Source: Microgenomates group bacterium RBG_16_45_19
GTDB taxonomy: Bacteria > Patescibacteriota > Microgenomatia > UBA1400 > RBG-16-45-19
Length of the DNA: 40,698 nt
Reading direction: 5' to 3'
NCBI GenBank assembly: GCA_001803415.1
Contig: MHDC01000028.1
Span: 37,582 to 78,279, forward strand
Position numbers and translations under genes: made by a program. How positions within the stretch are numbered: position 1 is the stretch's first letter; each line of letters begins with the position of its first letter. The notes below the pieces were generated by a model, which did not search any database, was not told the origin of the DNA, and worked only from the letters and a program-made list of their open reading frames with translations. Of the stretch, positions 8,041 through 15,827 are shown piece by piece.

Positions 8041-9225
8041 TTAGATAATTTTTAGTTGGACAAAGTAGTGCTTGCCATATTGGAGCAGGTCGCCGTTTTT
8101 GGGGCTAACCAGAGCCTGTGGATCGGTAATTTTATGACCGCCTAACTCGACCCCCCCCTCGCTGATGACCCGTTTGAGTTGAGCGTGGCTGACGCCTAGG
8201 GGCAATTGTTTAAGGAGATCGAGAAGACTGAGCGGTGGGGCCGTGAGGTTGAAGGTAGGGGTTTGGTCGGAGACAGAACGTTTCTGAAAAGTTGATTCAA
8301 AATAGCTTTGGGCTTTTTGAGCCAAATCAGACCCATGCCATTCAGAAACAATGGTAGTGGCTAACTGCTTTTTAGCGGCCATCGGGTGCAGTCGATCTTG
8401 GTGAAGATCTTTTTCCAGTTGTTCAACTTGAGCCAGCGGCGTGTGGGTGATCAGTTTAAGATAAGGGATGATTTGAGAGTCGATAAGGCTCATGATTTTG
8501 GCAAATTTATCATTGGGGGTATCGTCGAGATAGATACAATTGCCACTGGTTTTGCTCATGGTTTTACCATCGGTACCCAAGATCATGGGAACGGTCAGGA
8601 CATACTTGTCACGCTGATTCATTTTGCGTTGGAGTTCGCGACCGATGAGCATATTGAACTCTTGATCAGTGCCGCCGACTTCTAAGTCAACGTCCATGAC
8701 CACCGAGTCGTAGCCTTGCAACAAGGGATACATGGTTTCGTGGTACCAGACGGTATCCCCGCGTTGCAACCGACGTTGGAATGAATCTCGTTTGAAAAGT
8801 TGAACGGCACTGATATGAGAGGCAATTTTAATGATATCTTTCAAGGTCAAAGGGACGAGCCAATCGCTGTTTTGCTTGATGGAGACTTGGGAAAAGTCAA
8901 CGATGGGGGCGACTTGATCTTTCCAGGTACTTAAGTTTTGATTGATTTCGGTTGAGGTGATTAATTGGCGAGCGTTTTCCCGCAATGAGGGGTCACCGAC
9001 CAAGACCGTACCAGTGCCAAAGAGAATTATGACCTCGTGACCAGCCCGGGCGAAGGCCATTAAGAGATGCAAGCCGACGGTGTGGCCTAAATGCAAGTGG
9101 CTGGCGGTGGGGTCAAAACCCTGATAAAGACGGATTTTTTTAGTTTGTAATAACTTTTTTAGACCGGCTTTAGAAGGTAAGATAGTGTCGACCCGGCGGC
9201 TTAAGAGTTCGTCAATTTGGTCCAT
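8041..9225 (-). CDS. tyrS: Tyrosyl-tRNA synthetase
   Basis: A class I synthetase that charges tRNA-Tyr. The 394-residue protein shows the HIGH motif as HLHLGH (about residues 41-46), the tyrosine-site block GGTDQEFNMLIGR (about 187-199) and the KMSKS loop as GKTMSKTSGN (about 224-233), as in the TyrZ-like subgroup. The C-terminal S4 RNA-binding domain covers about 330-394. The start is ATG 9225, preceded at 8 nt by a TATAAT box. Confidence 0.95.
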   Translation of the reverse strand: MDQIDELLSRRVDTILPSKAGLKKLLQTKKIRLYQGFDPTASHLHLGHTVGLHLLMAFARAGHEVIILFGTGTVLVGDPSLRENARQLITSTEINQNLSTWKDQVAPIVDFSQVSIKQNSDWLVPLTLKDIIKIASHISAVQLFKRDSFQRRLQRGDTVWYHETMYPLLQGYDSVVMDVDLEVGGTDQEFNMLIGRELQRKMNQRDKYVLTVPMILGTDGKTMSKTSGNCIYLDDTPNDKFAKIMSLIDSQIIPYLKLITHTPLAQVEQLEKDLHQDRLHPMAAKKQLATTIVSEWHGSDLAQKAQSYFESTFQKRSVSDQTPTFNLTAPPLSLLDLLKQLPLGVSHAQLKRVISEGGVELGGHKITDPQALVSPKNGDLLQYGKHYFVQLKII

Positions 9226-9233
9226 ACTCCCCC

Positions 9234-9261
9234 ATTATACCGGGCAAATCTTAGCTAACAA
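9234..9261 (-). promoter_or_regulatory. Candidate tyrS promoter
   Basis: On the minus strand TTGTTA (9256-9261) and a perfect TATAAT (9234-9239) are separated by 16 bp. The -10 box ends 8 nt before the tyrS ATG, so the 5' leader would be only one or a few bases. GGGGGAG between them could still act as a Shine-Dalgarno if transcription began further upstream. Confidence 0.55.
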
Positions 9262-9273
9262 CTAGTTTAATTT

Positions 9274-9290
9274 CATGATCCGGGATCATG
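9274..9290. promoter_or_regulatory. 17-bp perfect palindrome in the tyrS/PBP divergent region
   Basis: CATGATCC-G-GGATCATG is a perfect inverted repeat with 8-bp arms. It sits in the 88-bp gap between two divergent genes, just upstream of the TACAAT box (9299-9304) of the penicillin-binding protein, where a repressor operator would be expected. No cognate regulator is encoded in the window. It is not followed by a T-run, so it is not a terminator. Confidence 0.35.
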
Positions 9291-9298
9291 TAATCGTG

Positions 9299-9304
9299 TA
9301 CAAT
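9299..9304 (+). promoter_or_regulatory. Candidate -10 box of the PBP gene
   Basis: TACAAT ends 9 nt before the ATG at 9314. No convincing -35 hexamer is visible; the 17-bp palindrome occupies that area. AGGA at 9305-9308 may serve as a Shine-Dalgarno if the transcript starts far enough upstream. Confidence 0.4.
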
Positions 9305-9313
9305 AGGACCACG

Positions 9314-11920
9314 ATGGATTGGCGACAACTGAGACAACGACGGGTATTGGCCATGAGACGGGCAGCCTACCGGCGCGGACCGAAACGCTGGTGGTCGAAA
9401 ATTGCCTGGTTGTCGCCGTGGAAAATGGCCTTGGTAGTCTTAGTGGCGGGGACGTTGATGACGGTGGTGACCGCAGTTGGCGTATTTGCCTGGTTTTCCC
9501 GGGATTTGCCGACACCGGACGAGGTGGTGCGGCGGGAAGGGTTTGCCACGAAAATTTATGATCGGAATGACCAATTACTGTACGAATTTTTTCAGGAGCA
9601 GCAGCGAACGCCGGTTAAAATCGAGACGGTACCCCCGAGTTTGAAAGAGGCGACTATCGCCATTGAAGACAAGCATTTTTACGCCCATCAAGGTTTTGAT
9701 CCTTTGGGCATTGCCCGGTCAGTTTACATCATTTTTACTCGGGGTGAGGTGGTGGGCGGCTCAACCTTAACTCAGCAATTGGTCAAGAATGTACTGCTTA
9801 GTCAGGAAAAAACGCTAACCCGGAAAGTCAAAGAGTTGATTTTAGCCGTACAGATAGAGAGTCTCTACAACAAAGAAGAGATTTTGCAGATGTACCTCAA
9901 TGAAGCTCCTTATGGCGGGACAGCTTGGGGGGTGGGGACGGCCGCCCAAACTTACTTTGGTAAAGAGGTGCAAGATTTGAATTTAGTCGAGTCGGCCATA
10001 TTGGCTGGCATGCCCCAACGACCGACGGTTTATTCACCGTTTGGCAATTATCCGGACGCTTATAAAGGCCGGACCATCGATGTGTTACGGCGGATGCGGG
10101 AAGACGGGTATATCACGGCCGATGAGGAAGCGTCAGCGGCGGCGGCCTTGAATGACTTGTCTTTTAAAGGCGACTACACGGCCATCAAAGCCCCCCATTT
10201 TGTCTTTTACGTCAAGGAGCGGCTGGAAGAGATGTACGGGGAGTCGCTGGTAGAAAAGGGCGGTTTGAGAGTCAAGACAACGCTGGATTTACCCTTACAG
10301 GAAGCAGCCCAAACGGTGGTGACTGAGGAAATTGGGAAAGTGGTTAATCAAGGCATCGGTAATGGGTCGGCTTTGGTCTTGAATCCGAAGGGCGGGGAAA
10401 TTTTGGCCATGGTCGGGAGTAAGGATTTTTTTGCCGAGGATTACGACGGCCAGGTCAATGTCACTGAAGCTTTAAGACAGCCGGGTTCGGCGATTAAACC
10501 AGTGACCTATGCGGCCGCTTTCCAAAAAGGTTTTACTCCGGCCAGCGTCATTTTTGACACGCCGACCGAATTTCCCAGCGGGGAAGTTAAACCATACGCG
10601 CCGGTAAATTATGACGGCTCGTTCCGGGGACCGGTGCAGCTCAGATTTGCCTTGGGTTCATCTTTAAATATGCCAGCGGTGAAATTATTAGCGATGGTGG
10701 GTTTAAAAGACATGATGCAGTTAGGTTATGACATGGGTTTAACCACCTTGGAACCGACGACCGAGAATCTCAAGCGCTTCGGATTAGCCTTAACTTTGGG
10801 TGGCGGTGAAGTTAGGTTAATTGATTTGGCTACAGCCTACAGCACTTTTGCCAACGGCGGTTTACAAGTGGAACCGATAGCAATTCTTAAAGTCACCGAC
10901 CGGGAGGGCAAAACTTTATATGAGCCGAAACCGGTTCAGAGGAAAAGAATTTTGGATGAAGGGGTGACCTACCTGGTAAATCATATTTTGTCGGATAATA
11001 ACGCCCGGTTGCTGACCTTTGGGGCAAATTCATATTTAAAAATGGGTGATAATGTGGCCGTTAAGACCGGGACCACTAACGATAAGCGGGACAACTGGAC
11101 CATCGGTTGGAACCGGAACGCGGTGGTTGGAGTTTGGGTGGGTAACAATGACAATTCGCCAATGAAGCAAGTGGCTTCGGGTGTAACTGGGGCGTCCCCG
11201 ATTTGGCGGCGGATCATGGTCGAAGTCCAAAAAAACCGCAAACCGGAAGCCTGGCCAATTCCCAGCAACGTGGCGGCGATTCAGGTGGATCAGGTATCCG
11301 GCTATCCGGAGCACGACGGTTTTCCGACACGGTCGGAATATATCATCAAGGGAACTTTGCCGTCACTGCCTGATCCGGTGCACAGTAAATTGAAGCTCTG
11401 CCGCGGTCAAGAACGATTAGCCACACCAGTCCAGGTAGCGAGGAATGATTATGAGGAGAAGGAATATATTGTGCCCAACGAACCAATGAAGCTGGGTGAT
11501 TTACCGTCATGGAATGAACAGATTAAGGTTTGGGCAAGCGCTCAAGGTGATCCCCGTCTCCATCCCCCGGATACCATGTGTGAGGGTTCGGAAGCCATGG
11601 CAGTGGATGTGGAAGAACCCAAAAACGAAACTAATTATCCGGACAAGGAGATTCGCGTCAAAGTCAGAGTCATCACTGGCGGGACAGTCGAGCGGGTGGA
11701 TATCTACGTCAATGAAGTGTTGCGAGAGTCTTTAGTGGAGCGGCCTTACGAAACCGCTTTCTCCCTGCCGGATGGCGCTTACACGGTTAAGGTCCGGGCT
11801 AGGCAGACCGACGGGAGGATGGCGGAAAGCGGCGGGATTCAAATCGGAGTAGGTAGTGTGCCATGGCAGGGTTTAGCCGCCGCGACACCGGAACCGTCAC
11901 CAACTGGCTTAAGTGAGTGA
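9314..11920 (+). CDS. Class A penicillin-binding protein (PBP1A-type)
   Basis: A bifunctional peptidoglycan synthase that polymerises lipid II and cross-links the stem peptides. With ATG 9314 it has 868 residues: a basic cytoplasmic start, a transmembrane anchor at about 38-60, a GT51 glycosyltransferase domain with EDKHFYAHQGFDPLGI (catalytic Glu118) and GGSTLTQQLVKN (about 148-159), and a transpeptidase domain with SAIK (Ser392/Lys395), SLN (450-452) and KTG (584-586). The last 100 or so residues form an Ig-like domain (IRVKVRVITGGTVERVDIYV) that may bind the wall. Upstream codons from 9275 are in frame but belong to the promoter/palindrome region. It overlaps convergent pheT by 12 nt. Confidence 0.95.
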   Translation: MDWRQLRQRRVLAMRRAAYRRGPKRWWSKIAWLSPWKMALVVLVAGTLMTVVTAVGVFAWFSRDLPTPDEVVRREGFATKIYDRNDQLLYEFFQEQQRTPVKIETVPPSLKEATIAIEDKHFYAHQGFDPLGIARSVYIIFTRGEVVGGSTLTQQLVKNVLLSQEKTLTRKVKELILAVQIESLYNKEEILQMYLNEAPYGGTAWGVGTAAQTYFGKEVQDLNLVESAILAGMPQRPTVYSPFGNYPDAYKGRTIDVLRRMREDGYITADEEASAAAALNDLSFKGDYTAIKAPHFVFYVKERLEEMYGESLVEKGGLRVKTTLDLPLQEAAQTVVTEEIGKVVNQGIGNGSALVLNPKGGEILAMVGSKDFFAEDYDGQVNVTEALRQPGSAIKPVTYAAAFQKGFTPASVIFDTPTEFPSGEVKPYAPVNYDGSFRGPVQLRFALGSSLNMPAVKLLAMVGLKDMMQLGYDMGLTTLEPTTENLKRFGLALTLGGGEVRLIDLATAYSTFANGGLQVEPIAILKVTDREGKTLYEPKPVQRKRILDEGVTYLVNHILSDNNARLLTFGANSYLKMGDNVAVKTGTTNDKRDNWTIGWNRNAVVGVWVGNNDNSPMKQVASGVTGASPIWRRIMVEVQKNRKPEAWPIPSNVAAIQVDQVSGYPEHDGFPTRSEYIIKGTLPSLPDPVHSKLKLCRGQERLATPVQVARNDYEEKEYIVPNEPMKLGDLPSWNEQIKVWASAQGDPRLHPPDTMCEGSEAMAVDVEEPKNETNYPDKEIRVKVRVITGGTVERVDIYVNEVLRESLVERPYETAFSLPDGAYTVKVRARQTDGRMAESGGIQIGVGSVPWQGLAAATPEPSPTGLSE

Positions 11921-13921
11921 ACCGACTAAGGGGGCGTGATAAGTTTTGGCTAAAGCGGCAACAATTTTTTGACGAAGGGTGGCTAAGTCTTGAGTCGCTA
12001 ATTGACGGTTAACATCTTGATAAGTCAGAGTAAAAGTGTAGTTTTGCTGGTAGCGAACGGATAATTTGACAGAGTCAATCATCGGATCGAGCTGTTTAAT
12101 GGTGGTGAGCACCGGTCCGAGTGGCGTTTTGGGCGGCAAAGTAAAAGTTAAATCTTCAATGATGGGGGGGTGAGGCAACAGCGGTTTTAGAGTGGGGTGA
12201 GTTTTGGCATACTTCTGGAAAACTGACCAGTCAAGATCGAGACAGAAATTATTAGTCGATTTATGTGCCCCCAGGTAACCAAGGATATCATGATGGAGTT
12301 GGAGACGACCGGATTGAGACGGGGCAAAGGGTGCCGGAATAGTCTTTGAGGTGAGAATCTCAGGTTCAGGTAGGTGCCATTTCTGGACTAGGGCTTCGAG
12401 TAAACCTTTAAGGTGAGAGTAGGTATTGGAGGTAAGCAGGGTCAGGTGTAGCTCCTCTTGGGGTAAAGCCCTGGGTTTAGGGGAGGGATGATAGACGTGT
12501 TGGAGTTCAAAGATGGTAATTGACGTCGGCGGATTGTGGGCGAAGACTGCAACTAAAGACGGGATGAGCGAGCGACGCAGGTAAACCCACTCAGCGGAAT
12601 AGGGATTTTTTATTTCAAGATGTTGGTTTAGAGGGAAGCCTGAAGCTAAAGCCAGTTTGGGGCTGATCATGGAATAGGTATAGACTTCGGTAGCACCCCA
12701 GCCGGCCAGCCACTGTTTGACTTGAAACTCGAGATCGAATTGGACCGGGCTTGGGTGGAGGGGTATCGGGGTAGCCATAACCCTTGAGGCTAAATTATGG
12801 TAACCTTCTATGCGGGCGACTTCCTCGATAAAGTCGGGGGGGGTAAGGAGGTCTTTGGCACGGTAACTCGGTGGGGTCAAATGGAGGCTAAAGCGATGAG
12901 GGGGACGAGGGGTAGCGGCCGGTTGGACTTGGCAACCGAGGGCGGTAAAAATACCGGAAACGGTGGCAACTTCAAGGGAGGTACCTAAGTAAGTGTCCAA
13001 GAGGCCAGAGTCAAGGGTGACAGACTTAATTTTCGGAGGCGAGGGGTAGATATCAACGAGTTGACTGTTAATTTTGGCGGAACATAAATCTTGATAGAGG
13101 TTTATGGCATACATTAGGGTGGGTAAGGCTAACTCAGGATCAACGCTTTTCTCATTTAGGATGGCGGCTTGAGAGCGCAAAGCATGGGTCATCGAGGCGA
13201 AGCGGATTTTGACCGGATCGACGTCTTCAATCCAGAGATAAATGCGTTTGGTGGAAGCGGAGACCACGGTATTTTTGGTCCCCATGATGCCGGGCAGATC
13301 GATGATATGGCCGGTACCGTCGTCGAAGATAACTTCGCCGCCAACGGTGGTATAACTTAAGTTTTCCAGGGTAGTAAAAGTCTCTCCTGGTTTGGCTTGA
13401 CGAACGATGAGGCGGTTGGTGGCGGTGAGTTTATCGAGGTCGAAGGCATGGATGGGGTGACCAATAGCCCACATAGCGTAATTGGTGATATCGATGGCAT
13501 TATTTAGAGGTCTTAAACCAACTTGGCGTAAGCGGGTTTGGAGCCAAGCAGGAGAAGGCTTGAGGGAGATTTGGCCAAGTTCGATGGCCAGGATGCGACG
13601 ACATAAAGTCGAGTCGTTGGTAATTTTAAGCGAGGTTGGCGGTAGGATTTTGGGGATAGCTGGCGCTGGTGGCAACGGTTTGAGAGCGGCTTTAAAACCG
13701 AAACGGGGTAAAATGGCGGCCGCTTCACGAGCGATTCCCCTAACGCTCATCATATCGACCCGATTGGTGGTGACTTCCAGTTCATAGACCGGTTCATGCT
13801 CAATCATTTCCAGACGTTCGACTGAAGGACCGCAGAGAGACAGGGATGAGGCGATGGCCTTGGGCTTGGCCGGGGTTTGGAGGAATTCGAGTAGCCAGGA
13901 ATGAGGGAGGCGGAAATTCAT
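11909..13921 (-). CDS. pheT: Phenylalanyl-tRNA synthetase beta subunit, lacking the OB-fold tRNA-binding domain
   Basis: PheT pairs with PheS as an (alpha-beta)2 enzyme that charges tRNA-Phe and edits mischarged Tyr. The protein is 670 residues against about 790-800 in most bacteria. The opening block (LPHSWLLEFLQTP) runs within about 35 residues into ELEVTTNRVDMMSVRGIAREAAAI (read in two pieces), so the EMAP/OB-fold tRNA-binding domain usually inserted there, about 110 residues, is absent. The B3/B4 editing region, the B5 domain and the C-terminal FDX-ACB anticodon-binding domain (about 585-670) are recognisable. It starts 5 nt after pheS and is the last gene of the group; its 3' end overlaps the PBP gene. 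Confidence 0.95.
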   Translation of the reverse strand: MNFRLPHSWLLEFLQTPAKPKAIASSLSLCGPSVERLEMIEHEPVYELEVTTNRVDMMSVRGIAREAAAILPRFGFKAALKPLPPAPAIPKILPPTSLKITNDSTLCRRILAIELGQISLKPSPAWLQTRLRQVGLRPLNNAIDITNYAMWAIGHPIHAFDLDKLTATNRLIVRQAKPGETFTTLENLSYTTVGGEVIFDDGTGHIIDLPGIMGTKNTVVSASTKRIYLWIEDVDPVKIRFASMTHALRSQAAILNEKSVDPELALPTLMYAINLYQDLCSAKINSQLVDIYPSPPKIKSVTLDSGLLDTYLGTSLEVATVSGIFTALGCQVQPAATPRPPHRFSLHLTPPSYRAKDLLTPPDFIEEVARIEGYHNLASRVMATPIPLHPSPVQFDLEFQVKQWLAGWGATEVYTYSMISPKLALASGFPLNQHLEIKNPYSAEWVYLRRSLIPSLVAVFAHNPPTSITIFELQHVYHPSPKPRALPQEELHLTLLTSNTYSHLKGLLEALVQKWHLPEPEILTSKTIPAPFAPSQSGRLQLHHDILGYLGAHKSTNNFCLDLDWSVFQKYAKTHPTLKPLLPHPPIIEDLTFTLPPKTPLGPVLTTIKQLDPMIDSVKLSVRYQQNYTFTLTYQDVNRQLATQDLATLRQKIVAALAKTYHAPLVGSLT

Positions 13922-13926
13922 AGAGG

Positions 13927-15204
13927 TTAGAATTGGTCCAGAAAATGCAGGCTGTTTTGATAAAAGGGGCGGATGTCATCAAGTTCGAGACCGGGCTGGA
14001 GGGTATAGACCCGTTCAATCCCCCAGCCAAAGGCAAAACCGGTATAGCGATGAGGATCGATACCGCCGGCTTTAAGGACATTGGGGTGAACCATGCCGGC
14101 GCCGCCGACTTCGTGCCAGCCAGATTTACAAAAACGACAACCCTGTCCCTGACAATAAACACAGCTGAAGTCGACCTCGAAACTGGGTTCGGTAAAACGG
14201 AACATAAAAGGGCGGATCCGGGATTGGGCTTGGGGTCCATAAAAAGCTTTGGCAAAGTAGTCCAACGTACCCTTGAGATGGACGATGCCGATACCGTTGT
14301 CGATGACTAAACCCTCAAATTGGTGAAACATAGCGGTGTGGGTGACGTCTTCTTGGCGGCGGTAGCACTTGGCGATATTGAGCATGCGGATGGGTGGCTG
14401 TTTGACCCGTTCCATTTCGCGGACTTGGCCATTAGAAGTGTGGGTGGTCAAGACCATTTGTCCATATTGGGGATGGTTGGGGGTGTCAATAAAGAAAGTT
14501 TCCCACTCGTCACGGGCGGGGTGATCGGGCGGCATGTTGAGACTTTCAAAGACATAGTAATCCCAATCAACTTCGGGATAACGAACCCGGGTAAAGCCAA
14601 TCGATTCAAAGATCTTTTGGATCTTAAAGATAGCTTGAGTGATGGGGTGGAGGTGGCCGATGGGGGGTTTATCTCCAGGAGCGGTAAGGTCCAGCCAAGC
14701 TGATGGTTGATGGTTGATGGTTGATGACTGAGGGGTAGAGGCAATGAGTTTGGTTTTCAGTTGGTTGATGAGTTCACCCGCGGCAGCCCGATCCTTGGCT
14801 AGAAGCTGGGGAATTAAACCAGTTAAGGTTTTAAGGTCTTTTTTGGTCGGTGAGGCAGACAGTGACTGTAAATGCTGCTGGAAATCAGTGAGGGTTAAAG
14901 AAAAATTTTTTTTGGGAGTGGCTGGTTTCTCGGAAGTCTCTAAGTTAGGGTGGTAATGAATCAGAGTGTCCCCGTTGGCATAGGTAAGGTTAGTAACGCT
15001 GATCTGACCTGGATATTTTTGGTCTAAATAAGTTTGGACGGAAGCTTGGTTGACGGCATCAATAAAACCATGAAAGTGAGCAATATTGGGACAACCCGGT
15101 TGGGTAACGGTTTTTTGATAGGCATGTTCGGGGTAGAGTCGACTGACAGCCTGACTGACGGGATTGGACCGATGAGAAATTTTGAGTTGGTTTTTTGGGG
15201 GCAT
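13927..15204 (-). CDS. pheS: Phenylalanyl-tRNA synthetase alpha subunit with an unusual N-terminal extension
   Basis: The catalytic subunit of PheRS. From ATG 15204 it has 425 residues, roughly 80 more than usual. The class II core is at about 185-425, with TTHTSNGQVREM, motif-2 region KCYRRQEDVTHTAMFHQ, FTEPSFEVD, a Cys-rich CVYCQGQGCRFCKSGWHE, and GFAFGWGIERV as motif 3. The usual N-terminal helical arm seems to be at about 100-155. The first 95 or so residues (SNPVSQAVSRLYPEHAY onward) are an extra segment I do not recognise. A heptanucleotide repeat encodes the linker around residue 160-167. A TTG codon at 15219 is in frame, but ATG 15204 is better placed after the -10 box. Confidence 0.95.
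   Translation of the reverse strand: MPPKNQLKISHRSNPVSQAVSRLYPEHAYQKTVTQPGCPNIAHFHGFIDAVNQASVQTYLDQKYPGQISVTNLTYANGDTLIHYHPNLETSEKPATPKKNFSLTLTDFQQHLQSLSASPTKKDLKTLTGLIPQLLAKDRAAAGELINQLKTKLIASTPQSSTINHQPSAWLDLTAPGDKPPIGHLHPITQAIFKIQKIFESIGFTRVRYPEVDWDYYVFESLNMPPDHPARDEWETFFIDTPNHPQYGQMVLTTHTSNGQVREMERVKQPPIRMLNIAKCYRRQEDVTHTAMFHQFEGLVIDNGIGIVHLKGTLDYFAKAFYGPQAQSRIRPFMFRFTEPSFEVDFSCVYCQGQGCRFCKSGWHEVGGAGMVHPNVLKAGGIDPHRYTGFAFGWGIERVYTLQPGLELDDIRPFYQNSLHFLDQF
14702..14726 (-). repeat. Heptanucleotide tandem repeat inside pheS
   Basis: Three complete copies of GATGGTT (14702-14722) plus a partial fourth (GATG) lie in the pheS linker between the N-terminal helical region and the catalytic domain; on the coding strand the unit reads CATCAAC and the encoded peptide is about STINHQPS. 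Seven-base units do not preserve the frame when copy number changes. The unit resembles short tandem heptanucleotide repeats known from cyanobacterial and other genomes. Confidence 0.8.
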
Positions 15205-15210
15205 AGAGTT

Positions 15211-15216
15211 ATTGTA
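15211..15216 (-). promoter_or_regulatory. Candidate -10 box of pheS
   Basis: TACAAT on the minus strand ends 6 nt before the pheS ATG at 15204. There is no Shine-Dalgarno in the 6-nt AACTCT between them and no consensus -35, because that region is the hairpin of the preceding terminator. If used, transcription would begin at or within a base or two of the ATG. Confidence 0.4.
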
Positions 15217-15217
15217 C

Positions 15218-15243
15218 AAAAAAACCCTCTAAAAGAGGGTTTT
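15218..15243 (-). terminator. Intrinsic terminator after rplT / possible attenuator before pheS
   Basis: On the minus strand a 7-bp stem ACCCTCT / AGAGGGT (arms 15234-15240 and 15224-15230; up to 10 bp with flanking A-T pairs) encloses a 3-nt loop and runs into seven T residues (15224-15218). This is a strong rho-independent terminator, 24 nt after the rplT stop and 13 nt before the pheS ATG. Confidence 0.85.
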
Positions 15244-15266
15244 GGTTTAAGCGGTAGTCCCCTCCC

Positions 15267-15620
15267 CTACTTGCCGTAGACTTGGCTGACAATGGTTTTA
15301 AAGGTAGCGGGATCATTGAGGGCGATTTCGGCCAGCATTTTCCGGTTGAGTTTAACGTTGGCTTTGGTTAAGAGGTTCATCAAGACCGAATAGCTGGGTC
15401 CGTCATCAATTTGGCTGAGACCAGCATTGATCCGTTGGATCCAGAGACGCCGAAAATCCCGTTTTCTTAAGCGTCGGCCGATATAGGCGTATTGACCGGC
15501 ATGGAGAACTTGTTCCTGGGCGGCTTTAAAGTGGCGACTACGAGAAAGTCGGCTACCTTTAGCGGCGTTTAAGACTTTTTTGTGACGTTGACGGGTGACG
15601 ACGGAAGCTTTAACTCTCAT
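15267..15620 (-). CDS. rplT: 50S ribosomal protein L20
   Basis: L20 binds 23S rRNA early in large-subunit assembly and in many bacteria represses its own operon. The 117-residue length is standard, and the blocks RHKKVLNAAKGSRLSRSRHF, YIGRRLRKRDFRRLWIQRIN and LNRKMLAEIALNDP are family hallmarks. It is separated from rpmI by 4 nt, in the classical infC-rpmI-rplT order, and is followed by a strong terminator. Confidence 0.97.
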   Translation of the reverse strand: MRVKASVVTRQRHKKVLNAAKGSRLSRSRHFKAAQEQVLHAGQYAYIGRRLRKRDFRRLWIQRINAGLSQIDDGPSYSVLMNLLTKANVKLNRKMLAEIALNDPATFKTIVSQVYGK

Positions 15621-15624
15621 ACTT

Positions 15625-15822
15625 TTAAATGGCTAGCATTTTTCTAATTTTAAGGGCTTGTTTGCCGGTGACGGTTTTAGGGACTTTATAACTGCGAATC
15701 GCCCGTTTGGATTTGCGTCGCCGGAGATGGCGCATGTTTTGGGCCCGGCGCAAAATCTTACCGGTGGCGGTGATTTTGAAACGCTTGGCGACAATTTTAC
15801 GGGTTTTGAGTTTTTGCGGCAT
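15625..15822 (-). CDS. rpmI: 50S ribosomal protein L35
   Basis: A 65-residue highly basic protein starting MPQKLKTRKIVAKRFKIT with the HLRRRKSKRAIR segment typical of L35. It lies 5 nt downstream of infC and 4 nt upstream of rplT. Confidence 0.96.
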   Translation of the reverse strand: MPQKLKTRKIVAKRFKITATGKILRRAQNMRHLRRRKSKRAIRSYKVPKTVTGKQALKIRKMLAI

Positions 15823-15827
15823 ATAGT

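Noticed and set aside
9226-9313. T-box or other riboswitch upstream of tyrS
   Set aside because: The gap is 88 bp shared by two divergent promoters, without specifier-loop or T-box motif; likewise none before thrS or pheS.
11036-11314. Antisense frames within the penicillin-binding protein and other long genes
   Set aside because: They show no family motifs, start site or conserved features and are shadows of strongly supported genes.
14700-14730. CRISPR-like repeat
   Set aside because: The unit is only 7 bp, with no spacers and no cas genes; it is a simple tandem repeat.
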